Notes: generated by a model not told the origin, from the sequence alone. Numbered from the stretch's first letter, positions 32,381 through 40,873 are shown. The stretch: DNA of 40,984 nt from DATNPH01 sp036703315 (GCA_036703315.1 DATNPH010000161.1:1-40984); one strand, 5' to 3'. Made by a program: numbers and translations.

Positions 32381-33706
32381 CTAAGTTTGAGCCACAGTTT
32401 CCTTAAATTCCTGAATCCCTCTAATCAGTGGGTGAACATCACACCAACGCTGCACCTCACCCTCATCATCCAGGTAACGATATTCTAAAAGACAACGATT
32501 AAACAACAAACTCCGATACTTATCATCATTGATAACCCGCTTAGTGCGCGAGACTTCAGCCAACAAACCCCATTGGTCATGATTCACCGTGCGGCGATAA
32601 GTATCCCGTGCTTGAGTAATCGCTCGTTGCACTGCTCTCTTAGAAATGGGTAAGTCTGCCGTGCGTCCGATCGCATCTTGCGTCAACAATAGCAGATTCC
32701 GCACATGACCCCCGCTCATCAAACAGAGTTGTTCCAGAGTTTCTTGACTATCAAAGACTTCTGTATCGAAAGACAGTTGAGGCGCAACTTGTTTAACTCG
32801 TCTGCAAATCACTTCTTTGATTTTGTCGAGTCCTGGTTGGTGAACTTCGCCAGTCTCAGTCCGCACCATCACCATTGGCAACACATGCGTATCGCTATAG
32901 ATATCTCTCAGGTCTGTACCTCGCGTCGAGTAGAGCATTGAGATGGGGACAGTGTAAATCAAATGGCAATCTAACGCTTTGAGTTGTTCGCTGCGGTCAA
33001 CGAAAATCTCATCATAGTTAGTCTTTCCGCCTTCCTGAATAATCGGCGCAATCCGGTCTAAGTTATCCGCAATTACCGCCAGTTGAGTGCAACCATTAGG
33101 GAGTTTCCGTTTCGCCTCAGCTAGAAACTCATTCAAAACGGCAATCAGCGTAACCGTATGAGGATTCACTTTCTCCCGAATCTTGTGGCGCAGCGTCGGT
33201 TCGGCTCTTAAACTTGCGGTTAGCTTGGCAAACTGGGCAATTTGCCCCTCTATACTCAGCTTCTCAAACGATATCTCACTCAGCGCCAAATCCTTCAGCT
33301 CTTGCCAGCGACTTTTCAGCCAATTCCGCAATGGGCCAGTATCAGCACTCTTTTGCAGGTCTTCTAATAAATGGCGGGTGCAGGCGAGGAGAATATCTGT
33401 ATATTGGGCATCCTCTGATTCAATATCTTCCTCATCAGCCGCAAAATAGACAACGTAGAACTTCTCCTCTTCCAGAGATTGCTTCAACCTCAGCAGTTCT
33501 GTAGATTTCCCCGCACCCCGATGACCAGAATACAACTGGCAAGTCTTCTGATTAGAACGCTGAAGTCGAATCCCCAAATCCTCCAGAATATCCCCATCCC
33601 CCCGCACTTCCCGACAATCTACATAGTTTGGGTCACCAGCGGGTAAGGGTCGAAACGGGTCAAAGGCGTTGTAGAGGTGTTTCAATAGGTCGGAATTCTG
33701 AGCCAT
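32381..33706 (-). CDS. P-loop ATPase (AAA/STAND-like)
   Basis: The 441-aa protein carries an intact Walker A (YSGHRGAGKSTELLRL, residues 61-69) and Walker B-like strand (LAVIADNLDRI, 209-219). The N terminus NAFDPFRPLPAGDPNYVDCRE is typical of a cyanobacterial ATPase family often encoded next to TPR genes. The C-terminal part has LCLMSGGHVRNLLLLTQDAI, a sensor/lid-like segment, and ends in a small winged-helix-like region (NRCLLEYRYLDDEGEVQRW). No membrane or nuclease part is visible. It heads the minus-strand trio and is flanked on both sides by the four-hairpin repeat. A regulatory or defence-type NTPase switch is inferred from architecture only. Confidence 0.85.
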   Translation of the reverse strand: MAQNSDLLKHLYNAFDPFRPLPAGDPNYVDCREVRGDGDILEDLGIRLQRSNQKTCQLYSGHRGAGKSTELLRLKQSLEEEKFYVVYFAADEEDIESEDAQYTDILLACTRHLLEDLQKSADTGPLRNWLKSRWQELKDLALSEISFEKLSIEGQIAQFAKLTASLRAEPTLRHKIREKVNPHTVTLIAVLNEFLAEAKRKLPNGCTQLAVIADNLDRIAPIIQEGGKTNYDEIFVDRSEQLKALDCHLIYTVPISMLYSTRGTDLRDIYSDTHVLPMVMVRTETGEVHQPGLDKIKEVICRRVKQVAPQLSFDTEVFDSQETLEQLCLMSGGHVRNLLLLTQDAIGRTADLPISKRAVQRAITQARDTYRRTVNHDQWGLLAEVSRTKRVINDDKYRSLLFNRCLLEYRYLDDEGEVQRWCDVHPLIRGIQEFKETVAQT

Positions 33707-33850
33707 GACTCGAAAATATTGGAGTTGACCGCCATCCTAGCCCAGAGTGTAGAGAATTAGGAATCGGCAATCTTGTAGGTTTTCCCCTCACTTACAAGGA
33801 ATTACTAATTGCCAGGGTTTGTCTTATAGAAATCTTGCACTTGCCCACTG

Positions 33851-33981
33851 ACCCGCCGTGGAATTAATTCCACGGCTCATAGATCAAGTCCATTGAAATG
33901 GACTGAAACTCCTGTAGAGTGAGCATTTAGTCCTCTTGAGAGGACTTTCGCTATGAGCCAGGGATTTAAATCCCTGGTGGG
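33851..33981. repeat. Four-hairpin palindromic repeat, copy 2 (upstream of the ATPase gene)
   Basis: It has the same order of hairpins as copy 1: A 33855-33876 (GCCGTGGAATT and mirror), B 33887-33904 (AGTCCATT-GA-AATGGACT), C 33929-33946 (AGTCCTCT-TG-AGAGGACT), D 33957-33978 (GCCAGGGATT-TA-AATCCCTGGT). Where it differs from copy 1 in a stem, the partner base has changed too, in six pairs over hairpins A, B and D. Apart from a terminal G-T, pairing is kept. Confidence 0.88.
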
Positions 33982-34054
33982 TAAAAGGGTTACTGTAACA
34001 TGTAAGTTTTAAATTTTATTACCACAACTATTTGATTTTGTCAAGGAAACGTGT

Positions 34055-34125
34055 AACAATAGCATTGTTGCAATAGCAACACAGTCAGAAGCCAGCCCGT
34101 CACCGTCCAAAGTCGCAGGCTGGCT
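34055..34125 (+). promoter_or_regulatory. Two hairpins in the leader of the small gene
   Basis: AACAAT-AGC-ATTGTT at 34055-34069 is followed by an 8-bp perfect stem AGCCAGCC (34090-34097) with GGCTGGCT (34118-34125). They end 40 bases before the ATG at 34165. This could be an attenuator or stabilising 5' leader; it matches no riboswitch class I recognise. Confidence 0.45.
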
Positions 34126-34164
34126 CTGGCTCCAACCAACGAATAGAAGGAGTCAAGTTCAATT

Positions 34165-34347
34165 ATGACTAAAAACCAATGGCTCAAGCCGTGGGCAGTT
34201 GCTCGTCAACTTCCCAGCTTGCAATGGTTAATCATTGCTCGCTACCGTTCTCGCTCCGATGCCGACGGACATCTTGTGTTATTGCGTCAGCGAATCCCCA
34301 ACCTCCAATTTAAAGTTGTCTTCGATCTGTGCGATCGCAAGCAATAA
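34165..34347 (+). CDS. Small conserved-looking hypothetical protein (60 aa)
   Basis: The frame reads MTKNQWLKPWAVARQLPSLQ, then WLIIARYRSRSDADGHLVLL and RQRIPNLQFKVVFDLC. It is basic, soluble and probably one small alpha/beta fold. GAAGGAG lies 11 bases before the ATG, and a structured leader precedes it, so the gene is more likely real than chance. It converges on the large kinase gene with 17 bp between stops. Similar small proteins occur in other cyanobacteria to my recollection; no function is known. Confidence 0.65.
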   Translation: MTKNQWLKPWAVARQLPSLQWLIIARYRSRSDADGHLVLLRQRIPNLQFKVVFDLCDRKQ

Positions 34348-34364
34348 TCTTCTAGGGGCAGCAC

Positions 34365-37300
34365 CTAAAGTGTCTGCCCGCTCTCCCCATTTCCTCTCCA
34401 CGAATGACGGTCTGACTGGCTAATTGGAAGGGAAATGACGAGCACTGAGCCCTGATTTGGTGCTGAAATACATTCCAATTGACCACCGTGCTTTTCTACT
34501 ACAATCTGGTAGCTAATAGACATTCCTAGACCTGTACCCTGACCAACAGGTTTCGTCGTAAAGAACGGGTCAAAAATCTTTTGCTGTACTTCCTGTGTCA
34601 TCCCTGGCCCGTTGTCACCAATCATAATAATTACTTGCTTGCCATCAGCTAAAACCTCTGTGCAAATCCAAATGATACCGGGACGGTTGTTAAAATCTTC
34701 AGGTGAGCGCTCTGTGTAATCTGACTCTATAGCATCGATCGCATTAGTCAGGATATTCATAAACACCTGGTTGAGCTGTCCAGGGTAGCATTGCACATCA
34801 GGCAGGTCGCCGTAGTCCTTGATAATTTGGATGCCTAAAGCAGCGGGTTGTTTGGCTTTCAGACGGTGAGCAAGAATCAACAAGGTATTATCCAGACCTT
34901 CATGAATGTCCACCCATTTCATATCGGCTTCATCCAGCCGTGAAAAGTTGCGCAAATTCAGGACAATCTGAGAGATGCGCTCGGCTCCCATTTTCATTGA
35001 TGAGAGAATTTTGGGCAGGTCTTCCTTAATAAAATCAAGCTCGATCGCCTCGGTTTCGGCTTGAATTTCAACGTCGGGTTGAGGATAGTATTCCTGATAA
35101 AGCTGAATTAATCTGAGCAAGTCTTGTGTATATTCATTGACGTAAGTGAGATTGCCGTGGATGAAGCTCATCGGATTGTTAATCTCGTGAGCAACACCCG
35201 CCACCATTTGCCCTAAAGAGGACATTTTTTCACTTTGAACCAGTTGGGCTTGAGCTTGTTGGAGTTCGCGTAAAGCTTGTTCAATCTGGGTTGCTTGCTT
35301 AGTAGCTGTGATAGCTGCCGTGCGACTTTGATTCAACAGTTCGGCTTGGTCGATCGCGATCGCGATTTGATCGGCAACAGCTTGTAGCAGTTCCACCTCA
35401 GAATCACGCCAAGGACGAGAACCAGTGGAGTGACCACAGCTAACCACACCAATCGCGCCCGATGTTGTATGAATTGGTAGTGCCAACAGAGCTGTGTAGC
35501 CCACACTGAAGAAAAACCGTTGCTCTACTGGATCAGTCAAACACCTAGCATTATCCACACGAGTAATTTCCTTGTTAAAGACCCTTGCTGTCAAAGGTCC
35601 AAATGTCGTAACAGGAAAGCAGTAACCGATTAGACTAGGAAAATTGCCCATCCTAGCTTCCTGAACAACCTCCCAAACGGGTTCAGTTACCTCAGGGCGG
35701 TACCAAAGGAAAAAGCACCGATCAATCTGTAACAGTTGGCGGATCTCATGGACAGCTGTTTCCAAAATGGTATTGAGGTCGAGAGAGCCACGAATCTGAC
35801 TAGCCAGTTGGTTGAGTAGTGCCTCCTTCTGGGCTATTTCTCGAAATCTTGCTTCTGATTGCCGTAGCTCCTCCCCCGCCTGCTGCTGCTCAAGGAAAGC
35901 TCCTACCCACTGCACCATCAGCTTCAACAGCTCTTTGTCCCCTACTGTGAATCGGTGCCGACGTGCCTTTAGGCTGAAAAAGCTCAAGGTGCCGTAAACT
36001 TTTCCAGCAACAACCACTGGCATACCAATATAAGCTTCTAGTCGGCTAGAGGCGTAAGCCGAGAGCTGACACCACTGAGATGTGCCAGCCGATTCAAACG
36101 CAATCGGTTCTTTCGCCGCCAGCGTCACACAGCAATAAGTCTGGTTTAAATCCCAACTATCTCCTTTGGCAAGCGGGAAGTTGGACTTGGGCACAAGTTG
36201 AGCAGCAATCACTTCATACAACTCGTTTTCCACCCGACCTAAAGCCCCCATCTCCATACCAAACTGGCGGCGTCCCAGTGCCAACAGTCCTTGCAGGCGT
36301 TGATCAAAATTGAGTTTTCGGGCTGAACTTACCTTATACAGGGCGCGAAGGGTTGCTTCTGTCCGCTTACGTTCAGCTATTTCGTTTTCCAGCTTAGTTG
36401 CTTGCTCTTGAGCCGTGACTGTAGCGGTACGACTTTGATGCAAGAGTTGGGCTTGTTGAATAGCAATAGCCAACTGCTCCGCAACAGCAAGGCTGAGTTC
36501 CAGCTCAGAGTCTTGCCAAGGGTACGGACGATTTTCGACTAATAAACTGAGACTGCCCCAGACGGAGGTACCAAGGTGCAATGGTACTAACAACCAAGCT
36601 CCAGGAAACGTCTGAGCAAAGTTTCGATTAATTTCATCCTCATAATTGCTAACATCGTCAATTAAGATAACTTCTGAGCGCTTCAGTCGAGCGGCAATCA
36701 GATTACCTTGATCAGGAATTTCTAAGCCTAGAGCCACAGGTAAATCTGGCGAGCTACGATAATCTGCCACATTCAACCAAAGCTCCCGCTCAGGTAAATA
36801 TTGAACGATTACAGCCCGATCAACTTGCAGAAGTTTGCCAATTTCCTCAACAGCTGTCGAAAAAATAGTCTCTAAATCTAGAGAGTTACGAATTGCCTGA
36901 ACAACCTGATTAATTGCCTGGTCTCGAATCACCCACTGTCGCTGCACCTCTTCTGCCTGCTTGCGTTCCGTAATGTCTGTGGAAATGACCATTACCGCCA
37001 CAACCTGCTCATCGTGTTGGATTGCTCCAACACGGCTGGCGTACCAGGACGTGCTGCCGTTAGCTCCAGTCCCAGCCGTCTCATAGTAGGCTGCCTCCCC
37101 AGATTGGAAAACTCGTTCCAAGGATTGCCTTAATAGGTCGTGATGCGTGGGGGGTATGTAGTCATAGACACTTGTTCCGAGCACCTGCTCTACAGTAAAG
37201 CCTGGTACCGTGCGATTAATAAATAAGATTTTGCCATCGCGATCGCAGGTAAAAATAACGTCAGGGGCATTCTCCACCAAGGAACGCCACCTTTCTTCTG

Positions 37301-38393
37301 ATTCCCGTAACGCCTCTTCAGTGCGTTTGCGCTCAGTTATTTCCTGCTGAAGTTGTTCTAAGGTAGTTGTGAGTTTAGCAGTACGCTCTGCTACTAATTC
37401 TTCTAAATGTTCCTTATATTGCGCTTGGACTAGAGCAATGCTAACTTGGTCAGCCAGTTGTTGCAGAAGTTCAATTTCAAAATTCGACCACTGCCGTGAA
37501 CTGCCACACTGATGGGCAACCAACAAGCCCCACAGTTCTTCCTTGAGGAGAATGGGTACGACTAATTTTGCCTTCACCCCAAACTGTTGCAGAAATTCAA
37601 CCAAGCAAGGAGAAATGTCCGCTTCTGTTGTGTCCTCAATTGCCCGAATCCGTCCTGAGAGATACGGCTGATAGTACTCTTGGGGAAAGACTTCTCGTTC
37701 AAATGTCTGTCCGAGAACCGCAGGAAAGCCAGGAACAACTGCCTCCGTCACCGCACTACCCGTGCCATCTGACCAAAGGCGATAGATCAATACTCGATCC
37801 GCCTGAAGCAGATTTCGCACTTCCGTAACAGTAGTTTGGAGTATTTCCTCCAACTGTAAAGACTGGCGAATCTTGAGTGTGATTTTAGCCAGCAGTTGTG
37901 TTCGTTGCTCCTGCTGGTTTAAGTCTTTCGCCAAAAGCTTGCCCTCAGTGATGTCAATACCGGTGCCGATAATATATTCAACCGCACCCTCCTTGTTAAG
38001 GAGAGTGGTGTTTGACCATACAATCCGGCGACGAGTACCGTTTTTCGTTACCCAGCAGCTTTCATATTTATACTCCGAAAAACTGCCAGCTTTGAGATGA
38101 GAGAAGACAGCTTTAAATGGCTCTACTTCTTCTGGAATCAAGAGCAAATCCCAGATATGCCTGCCTCTGACTTCAGAGAATGAGTAATCGGTTATTTGTT
38201 CGCAAGCTTTGTTAAAAGCAACTATTTGTCCTTGTTGGTCAAGAGTCACCATTAAGGTTCTGAACCTGTTCAGATCGGCAGAAATAGGTTCTAGCTGTTT
38301 TTTGAGTCCCCCCTTGGAGTTAGTGTTTTCAATGTCGGATTGTGTCTGTGTTCTAGGCTTCTCTTGGTGTCTTGGGTGAAAATTCGACATCAA
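34365..38393 (-). CDS. Multi-PAS/GAF sensor histidine kinase
   Basis: The 1342-aa soluble kinase has, in order: PAS at about 42-152; GAF1 at 165-325, related to phytochrome/cyanobacteriochrome GAFs, with Cys263 in ISPCLVEFLQQFGVKAKL; a coiled coil at 328-362; PAS at 366-490 ending in DITERKQAEE; GAF2 at about 500-665; GAF3 at about 690-875; GAF4 at about 890-1040; a coiled coil; HisKA with His1069 in VAGVAHEINNPMSFI; and HATPase with QLNQVFMNILTNAIDAI, IGDNGPGM and FDPFFTTKPVGQGTGLGM. There is no receiver and no membrane span. The kinase core is closely similar to those at 15407, 19191 and 21840. The start uses the first of two adjacent ATGs. The target regulator is not nearby. Confidence 0.92.
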   Translation of the reverse strand: MMSNFHPRHQEKPRTQTQSDIENTNSKGGLKKQLEPISADLNRFRTLMVTLDQQGQIVAFNKACEQITDYSFSEVRGRHIWDLLLIPEEVEPFKAVFSHLKAGSFSEYKYESCWVTKNGTRRRIVWSNTTLLNKEGAVEYIIGTGIDITEGKLLAKDLNQQEQRTQLLAKITLKIRQSLQLEEILQTTVTEVRNLLQADRVLIYRLWSDGTGSAVTEAVVPGFPAVLGQTFEREVFPQEYYQPYLSGRIRAIEDTTEADISPCLVEFLQQFGVKAKLVVPILLKEELWGLLVAHQCGSSRQWSNFEIELLQQLADQVSIALVQAQYKEHLEELVAERTAKLTTTLEQLQQEITERKRTEEALRESEERWRSLVENAPDVIFTCDRDGKILFINRTVPGFTVEQVLGTSVYDYIPPTHHDLLRQSLERVFQSGEAAYYETAGTGANGSTSWYASRVGAIQHDEQVVAVMVISTDITERKQAEEVQRQWVIRDQAINQVVQAIRNSLDLETIFSTAVEEIGKLLQVDRAVIVQYLPERELWLNVADYRSSPDLPVALGLEIPDQGNLIAARLKRSEVILIDDVSNYEDEINRNFAQTFPGAWLLVPLHLGTSVWGSLSLLVENRPYPWQDSELELSLAVAEQLAIAIQQAQLLHQSRTATVTAQEQATKLENEIAERKRTEATLRALYKVSSARKLNFDQRLQGLLALGRRQFGMEMGALGRVENELYEVIAAQLVPKSNFPLAKGDSWDLNQTYCCVTLAAKEPIAFESAGTSQWCQLSAYASSRLEAYIGMPVVVAGKVYGTLSFFSLKARRHRFTVGDKELLKLMVQWVGAFLEQQQAGEELRQSEARFREIAQKEALLNQLASQIRGSLDLNTILETAVHEIRQLLQIDRCFFLWYRPEVTEPVWEVVQEARMGNFPSLIGYCFPVTTFGPLTARVFNKEITRVDNARCLTDPVEQRFFFSVGYTALLALPIHTTSGAIGVVSCGHSTGSRPWRDSEVELLQAVADQIAIAIDQAELLNQSRTAAITATKQATQIEQALRELQQAQAQLVQSEKMSSLGQMVAGVAHEINNPMSFIHGNLTYVNEYTQDLLRLIQLYQEYYPQPDVEIQAETEAIELDFIKEDLPKILSSMKMGAERISQIVLNLRNFSRLDEADMKWVDIHEGLDNTLLILAHRLKAKQPAALGIQIIKDYGDLPDVQCYPGQLNQVFMNILTNAIDAIESDYTERSPEDFNNRPGIIWICTEVLADGKQVIIMIGDNGPGMTQEVQQKIFDPFFTTKPVGQGTGLGMSISYQIVVEKHGGQLECISAPNQGSVLVISLPISQSDRHSWRGNGESGQTL

Positions 38394-38821
38394 CTTTTCT
38401 TAAGAAAAATTGGCATTCTAGTGCAAAATTTTTAACAAATTAACAAAAAATACATACCAATACCATAATATTAATAAATTTATTAAAAAACCTCACAATA
38501 CATAAAACTATTAAAAGCTGGCTAATGCTGGCATTGTCCTGAAATCAAGAGTTAAGGGCAGGTTTAGCCAAACGGTTTTTGTAACAAAATAATACTGAAT
38601 AATCAAAACTTACCCTTGTGGAGATGACAAAGGGAAACCGATTTCGTAGTGAGATTTATGGGTAAGATACACCAGGCTTGCTCCTAAACCCGCTCCTACC
38701 CTACACTACGCCTCGACAGGATTTTAGGAGGTTTGAATAATTAGCCTGTGCTTTCCAAGCACAGTCCCCGTCGTGCAAGATATTATGATTTGTAAAGCTT
38801 ACTCATTTTATTCAGGCATAT
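38394..38821. other. AT-rich divergent spacer
   Basis: This 428-bp region separates the large kinase (minus) from the ABC ATPase (plus). The first 150 bases are very AT-rich and likely contain the kinase promoter. An AGGAGG at about 38728 is followed by no reading frame. A perfect hairpin CTGTGCTT-TCC-AAGCACAG lies at 38746-38764. No tRNA or gene was recognised. Confidence 0.5.
38746..38764. other. 8-bp perfect hairpin upstream of the ABC ATPase gene
   Basis: CTGTGCTT and AAGCACAG form a stem around TCC, 58 bases before the ATG. It is probably in the leader or marks the end of an upstream small transcript; there is no T-run. Confidence 0.4.
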
Positions 38822-39673
38822 ATGCCCGCTGCTGTTTCCCTGCAAAACGTCCATAAGATTTACGACAAAGCTCCAGTTGTCAACGACCTCTCCTTCACTA
38901 TTGAATCTGGAGAGATGTTTGGTCTACTAGGTCCCAACGGTGCCGGTAAATCTACCACGATTCGGATGCTGACTACCTTGACTCGACCGAGTTCAGGTCA
39001 AATTGAGGTGGCTGGTTACGATGTTGTACACAACAGACAACAGGTAAAGGAAAACATTGGTGTTGTATTACAACAAGTTAGTGTAGATACCGACCTGAGT
39101 GTCTGGGAAAACATGGAACTGCACGGGCGCTTGCATCACATCCCTAAATCCAAGCGTCAGAAGCTGATTAATCAGTGGTTGGAGTATGTAGAACTGGCAG
39201 ATAGACGTGATGCTTTAGTCAAAACCCTCTCTGGCGGCATGAAGCGCCGCCTACAAATCGCTAGGGCACTATTGCATGAACCGAAGGTTTTGTTTTTGGA
39301 TGAACCAACAGTAGGACTTGATCCGCAAACCCGCCGCCGTCTCTGGGAAATTATTCGTGATTTAAATCGGCAGGGGATGACGATGTTGCTGACAACCCAC
39401 TATATGGATGAAGTGGAGTTTTTGTGCGATCGCATCGGCATCATGGACGCCGGACAACTGATTCAACTCGGCACACTTCAACAACTGCGTCAGCAGCATG
39501 GCGAAGGACTGGTGATGAAACAAGTGGGCGATCGCTTTGAGTACAAGTTCTTCCCTGACTTAGCCCAAGCCAACGCTTACCTTGAAAGCTTACCGGATAA
39601 AACGGGTGTGATGGTTCGTCCCTCTAACCTGGAAGATATCTTTGTCGAACTGACCGGACGCCAACTGGATTGA
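38822..39673 (+). CDS. ABC transporter ATP-binding protein, ABC-2/DrrA type
   Basis: This 283-aa ATPase would power export together with an ABC-2 membrane protein. Walker A GPNGAGKST is at 38-46, the Q-loop in GVVLQQVSVD, signature LSGGMKRRLQIARAL, Walker B VLFLDEPTVGLDP and the switch His in TTHYMDE. The C-terminal part (VRPSNLEDIFVELTGRQLD) is typical of DrrA/CcmA-type subunits. The cognate permease is not adjacent: the next gene is scpB, 129 bp away. The substrate is unknown (drug, polysaccharide or lipid are possible for the family). Confidence 0.93.
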   Translation: MPAAVSLQNVHKIYDKAPVVNDLSFTIESGEMFGLLGPNGAGKSTTIRMLTTLTRPSSGQIEVAGYDVVHNRQQVKENIGVVLQQVSVDTDLSVWENMELHGRLHHIPKSKRQKLINQWLEYVELADRRDALVKTLSGGMKRRLQIARALLHEPKVLFLDEPTVGLDPQTRRRLWEIIRDLNRQGMTMLLTTHYMDEVEFLCDRIGIMDAGQLIQLGTLQQLRQQHGEGLVMKQVGDRFEYKFFPDLAQANAYLESLPDKTGVMVRPSNLEDIFVELTGRQLD

Positions 39674-39732
39674 GGAAATGGGGCGTGGTGAGTAGTGAGT
39701 AGGGAGTGGGGAAAGACTAAATATCAAACATT

Positions 39733-39753
39733 GTAGTAGTAGTAGTAGTAGTA
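39733..39753. repeat. Trinucleotide tandem repeat, seven GTA units
   Basis: Seven uninterrupted GTA units lie in the 129-bp spacer between the ABC ATPase and scpB, 49 bases before the scpB ATG. Copy number may vary between strains. Confidence 0.9.
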
Positions 39754-39802
39754 AATAGATACTACCTACTGGTAACCTCCCATTCCCAATTCTCAATCGC
39801 CA

Positions 39803-40294
39803 ATGCCTCGTTTAGCCCCTCGAATAGAAGCAATTCTCTACTTGAAAGGACAGCCCGTGTCAATCACGGAAATTGCTGACTGTGCAGGATGCGATCGCGA
39901 CGATGCTGAAGACGCCCTCATTGAACTCATGGCAGACTATGCTCACCGGGATAGTGCTCTAGAAGTTGTCGAAACGCCTGCTGGCTATAGCTTACAGTTA
40001 CGATCATCCTTTCAAGACTTAATGCTAGACTTAGTTCCGGCTGAGTTGGGTACAGGTGCTTTGAGAACTCTAGCGGCGATCGCTCTCAAAAATCCCATTG
40101 CTCAATCTGACCTGATCAACCTGCGTGGCAGTGGTGCCTATCAACATATCCAGGAACTAGTTAGTTTAGGATTTATCCAAAGACGCAAACAAACCGATGG
40201 TCGATCTTACTGGTTACACATCACTGACAAATTTCATCAACACTTTGAACTTGACCAACTGCTAACCCCGTCAAAACCGCCGTCTAAATCTTGA
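39803..40294 (+). CDS. scpB: ScpB, segregation and condensation protein B
   Basis: ScpB is the winged-helix partner of ScpA and SMC in bacterial condensin, acting in chromosome compaction and segregation. The 163-aa protein has LAPRIEAILYLKGQPVSITEIA at its start, ALEVVETPAGYSLQLRSSF in the first wing, ALRTLAAIALKNPIAQSDLI, LRGSGAYQHIQELVSLGFI and a basic RRKQTDGRSYWLHITDKFHQHF, all characteristic. It ends with a short Pro/Lys tail. scpA is not in view. The ATG at 39803 has no good ribosome site, so initiation may be weak. Confidence 0.93.
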   Translation: MPRLAPRIEAILYLKGQPVSITEIADCAGCDRDDAEDALIELMADYAHRDSALEVVETPAGYSLQLRSSFQDLMLDLVPAELGTGALRTLAAIALKNPIAQSDLINLRGSGAYQHIQELVSLGFIQRRKQTDGRSYWLHITDKFHQHFELDQLLTPSKPPSKS

Positions 40295-40436
40295 TATTGA
40301 GTTCATCGTTTCTTCACAAGAAGATTCTCTCAAAAATTTCTTCCTAAAGAACTATAAGTTATCAACCCAAATAGAGGTCGGCGGCCATCTCAATCGTTTA
40401 CAGTAGAGACTAAGTAAGTCAAACCTGAGATTTCTG

Positions 40437-40817
40437 ATGGTATTTAACCTTGACTTTCTCGGTTCCCAACCTGAAGACGACCAACCTAACCAACTGCTGA
40501 ACTATCTTCAGCACCAATCCCCTGATGTTTTATCGCGGGTTGCCAAATCTGCTAGTCCTGAGATTCAGCAAATTATCTCTCAGAACGTCCAGGGGTTGGT
40601 AGGTATGCTCCCTTCAGAAAACTTCAACGTGCAAATCACAACTGACCGGGAAAATCTCGCAGGATTGCTAGCTTCAGCAATGATGACTGGTTACTTCTTG
40701 CGTCAGATGGAACAGCGCATGGAACTAGAAGAAACCTTAATTGACTCAGTTCCTTTGCGTCGAAAGCCGCGTCCAGGTGAAAAGTCCGCTGATTCCTCTA
40801 AACCCAAAGAACCGTAA
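40437..40817 (+). CDS. DUF760 family protein
   Basis: DUF760 proteins are shared by cyanobacteria and chloroplasts and have no settled function. The 126-aa protein shows NQLLNYLQHQSPDVLSRVAK, SPEIQQIISQNVQGLVGMLP, FNVQITTDRENLAGLLASAM and MTGYFLRQMEQRMELE, a near-complete family signature, then a basic, Ser/Pro-rich tail. It is soluble and has no transit or signal sequence. It begins 142 bp after scpB and is followed by a strong hairpin at 40844-40873, so it probably ends a transcript. Confidence 0.92.
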   Translation: MVFNLDFLGSQPEDDQPNQLLNYLQHQSPDVLSRVAKSASPEIQQIISQNVQGLVGMLPSENFNVQITTDRENLAGLLASAMMTGYFLRQMEQRMELEETLIDSVPLRRKPRPGEKSADSSKPKEP

Positions 40818-40843
40818 ACCCGTGTTTTTTATACACCTTTACT

Positions 40844-40873
40844 CCCCCGTAACCCTTAGACTAGTTACGGGGG
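40844..40873 (+). terminator. Hairpin after the DUF760 gene
   Basis: CCCCCGTAAC pairs with GTTACGGGGG, a perfect 10-bp stem with a 10-nt loop, 26 bases after the stop codon. No U-tract follows, which is common in cyanobacteria. Confidence 0.65.

Larger units (their letters stand above)
33707..34164. other. Spacer with four-hairpin repeat and structured leader
   Basis: This 458-bp gap holds copy 2 of the four-hairpin repeat (33851-33981), then two hairpins (34055-34125) ahead of the small plus-strand gene. Promoters for the ATPase gene (minus) and the small gene (plus) must lie here. No tRNA or longer ORF is present. Confidence 0.6.
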
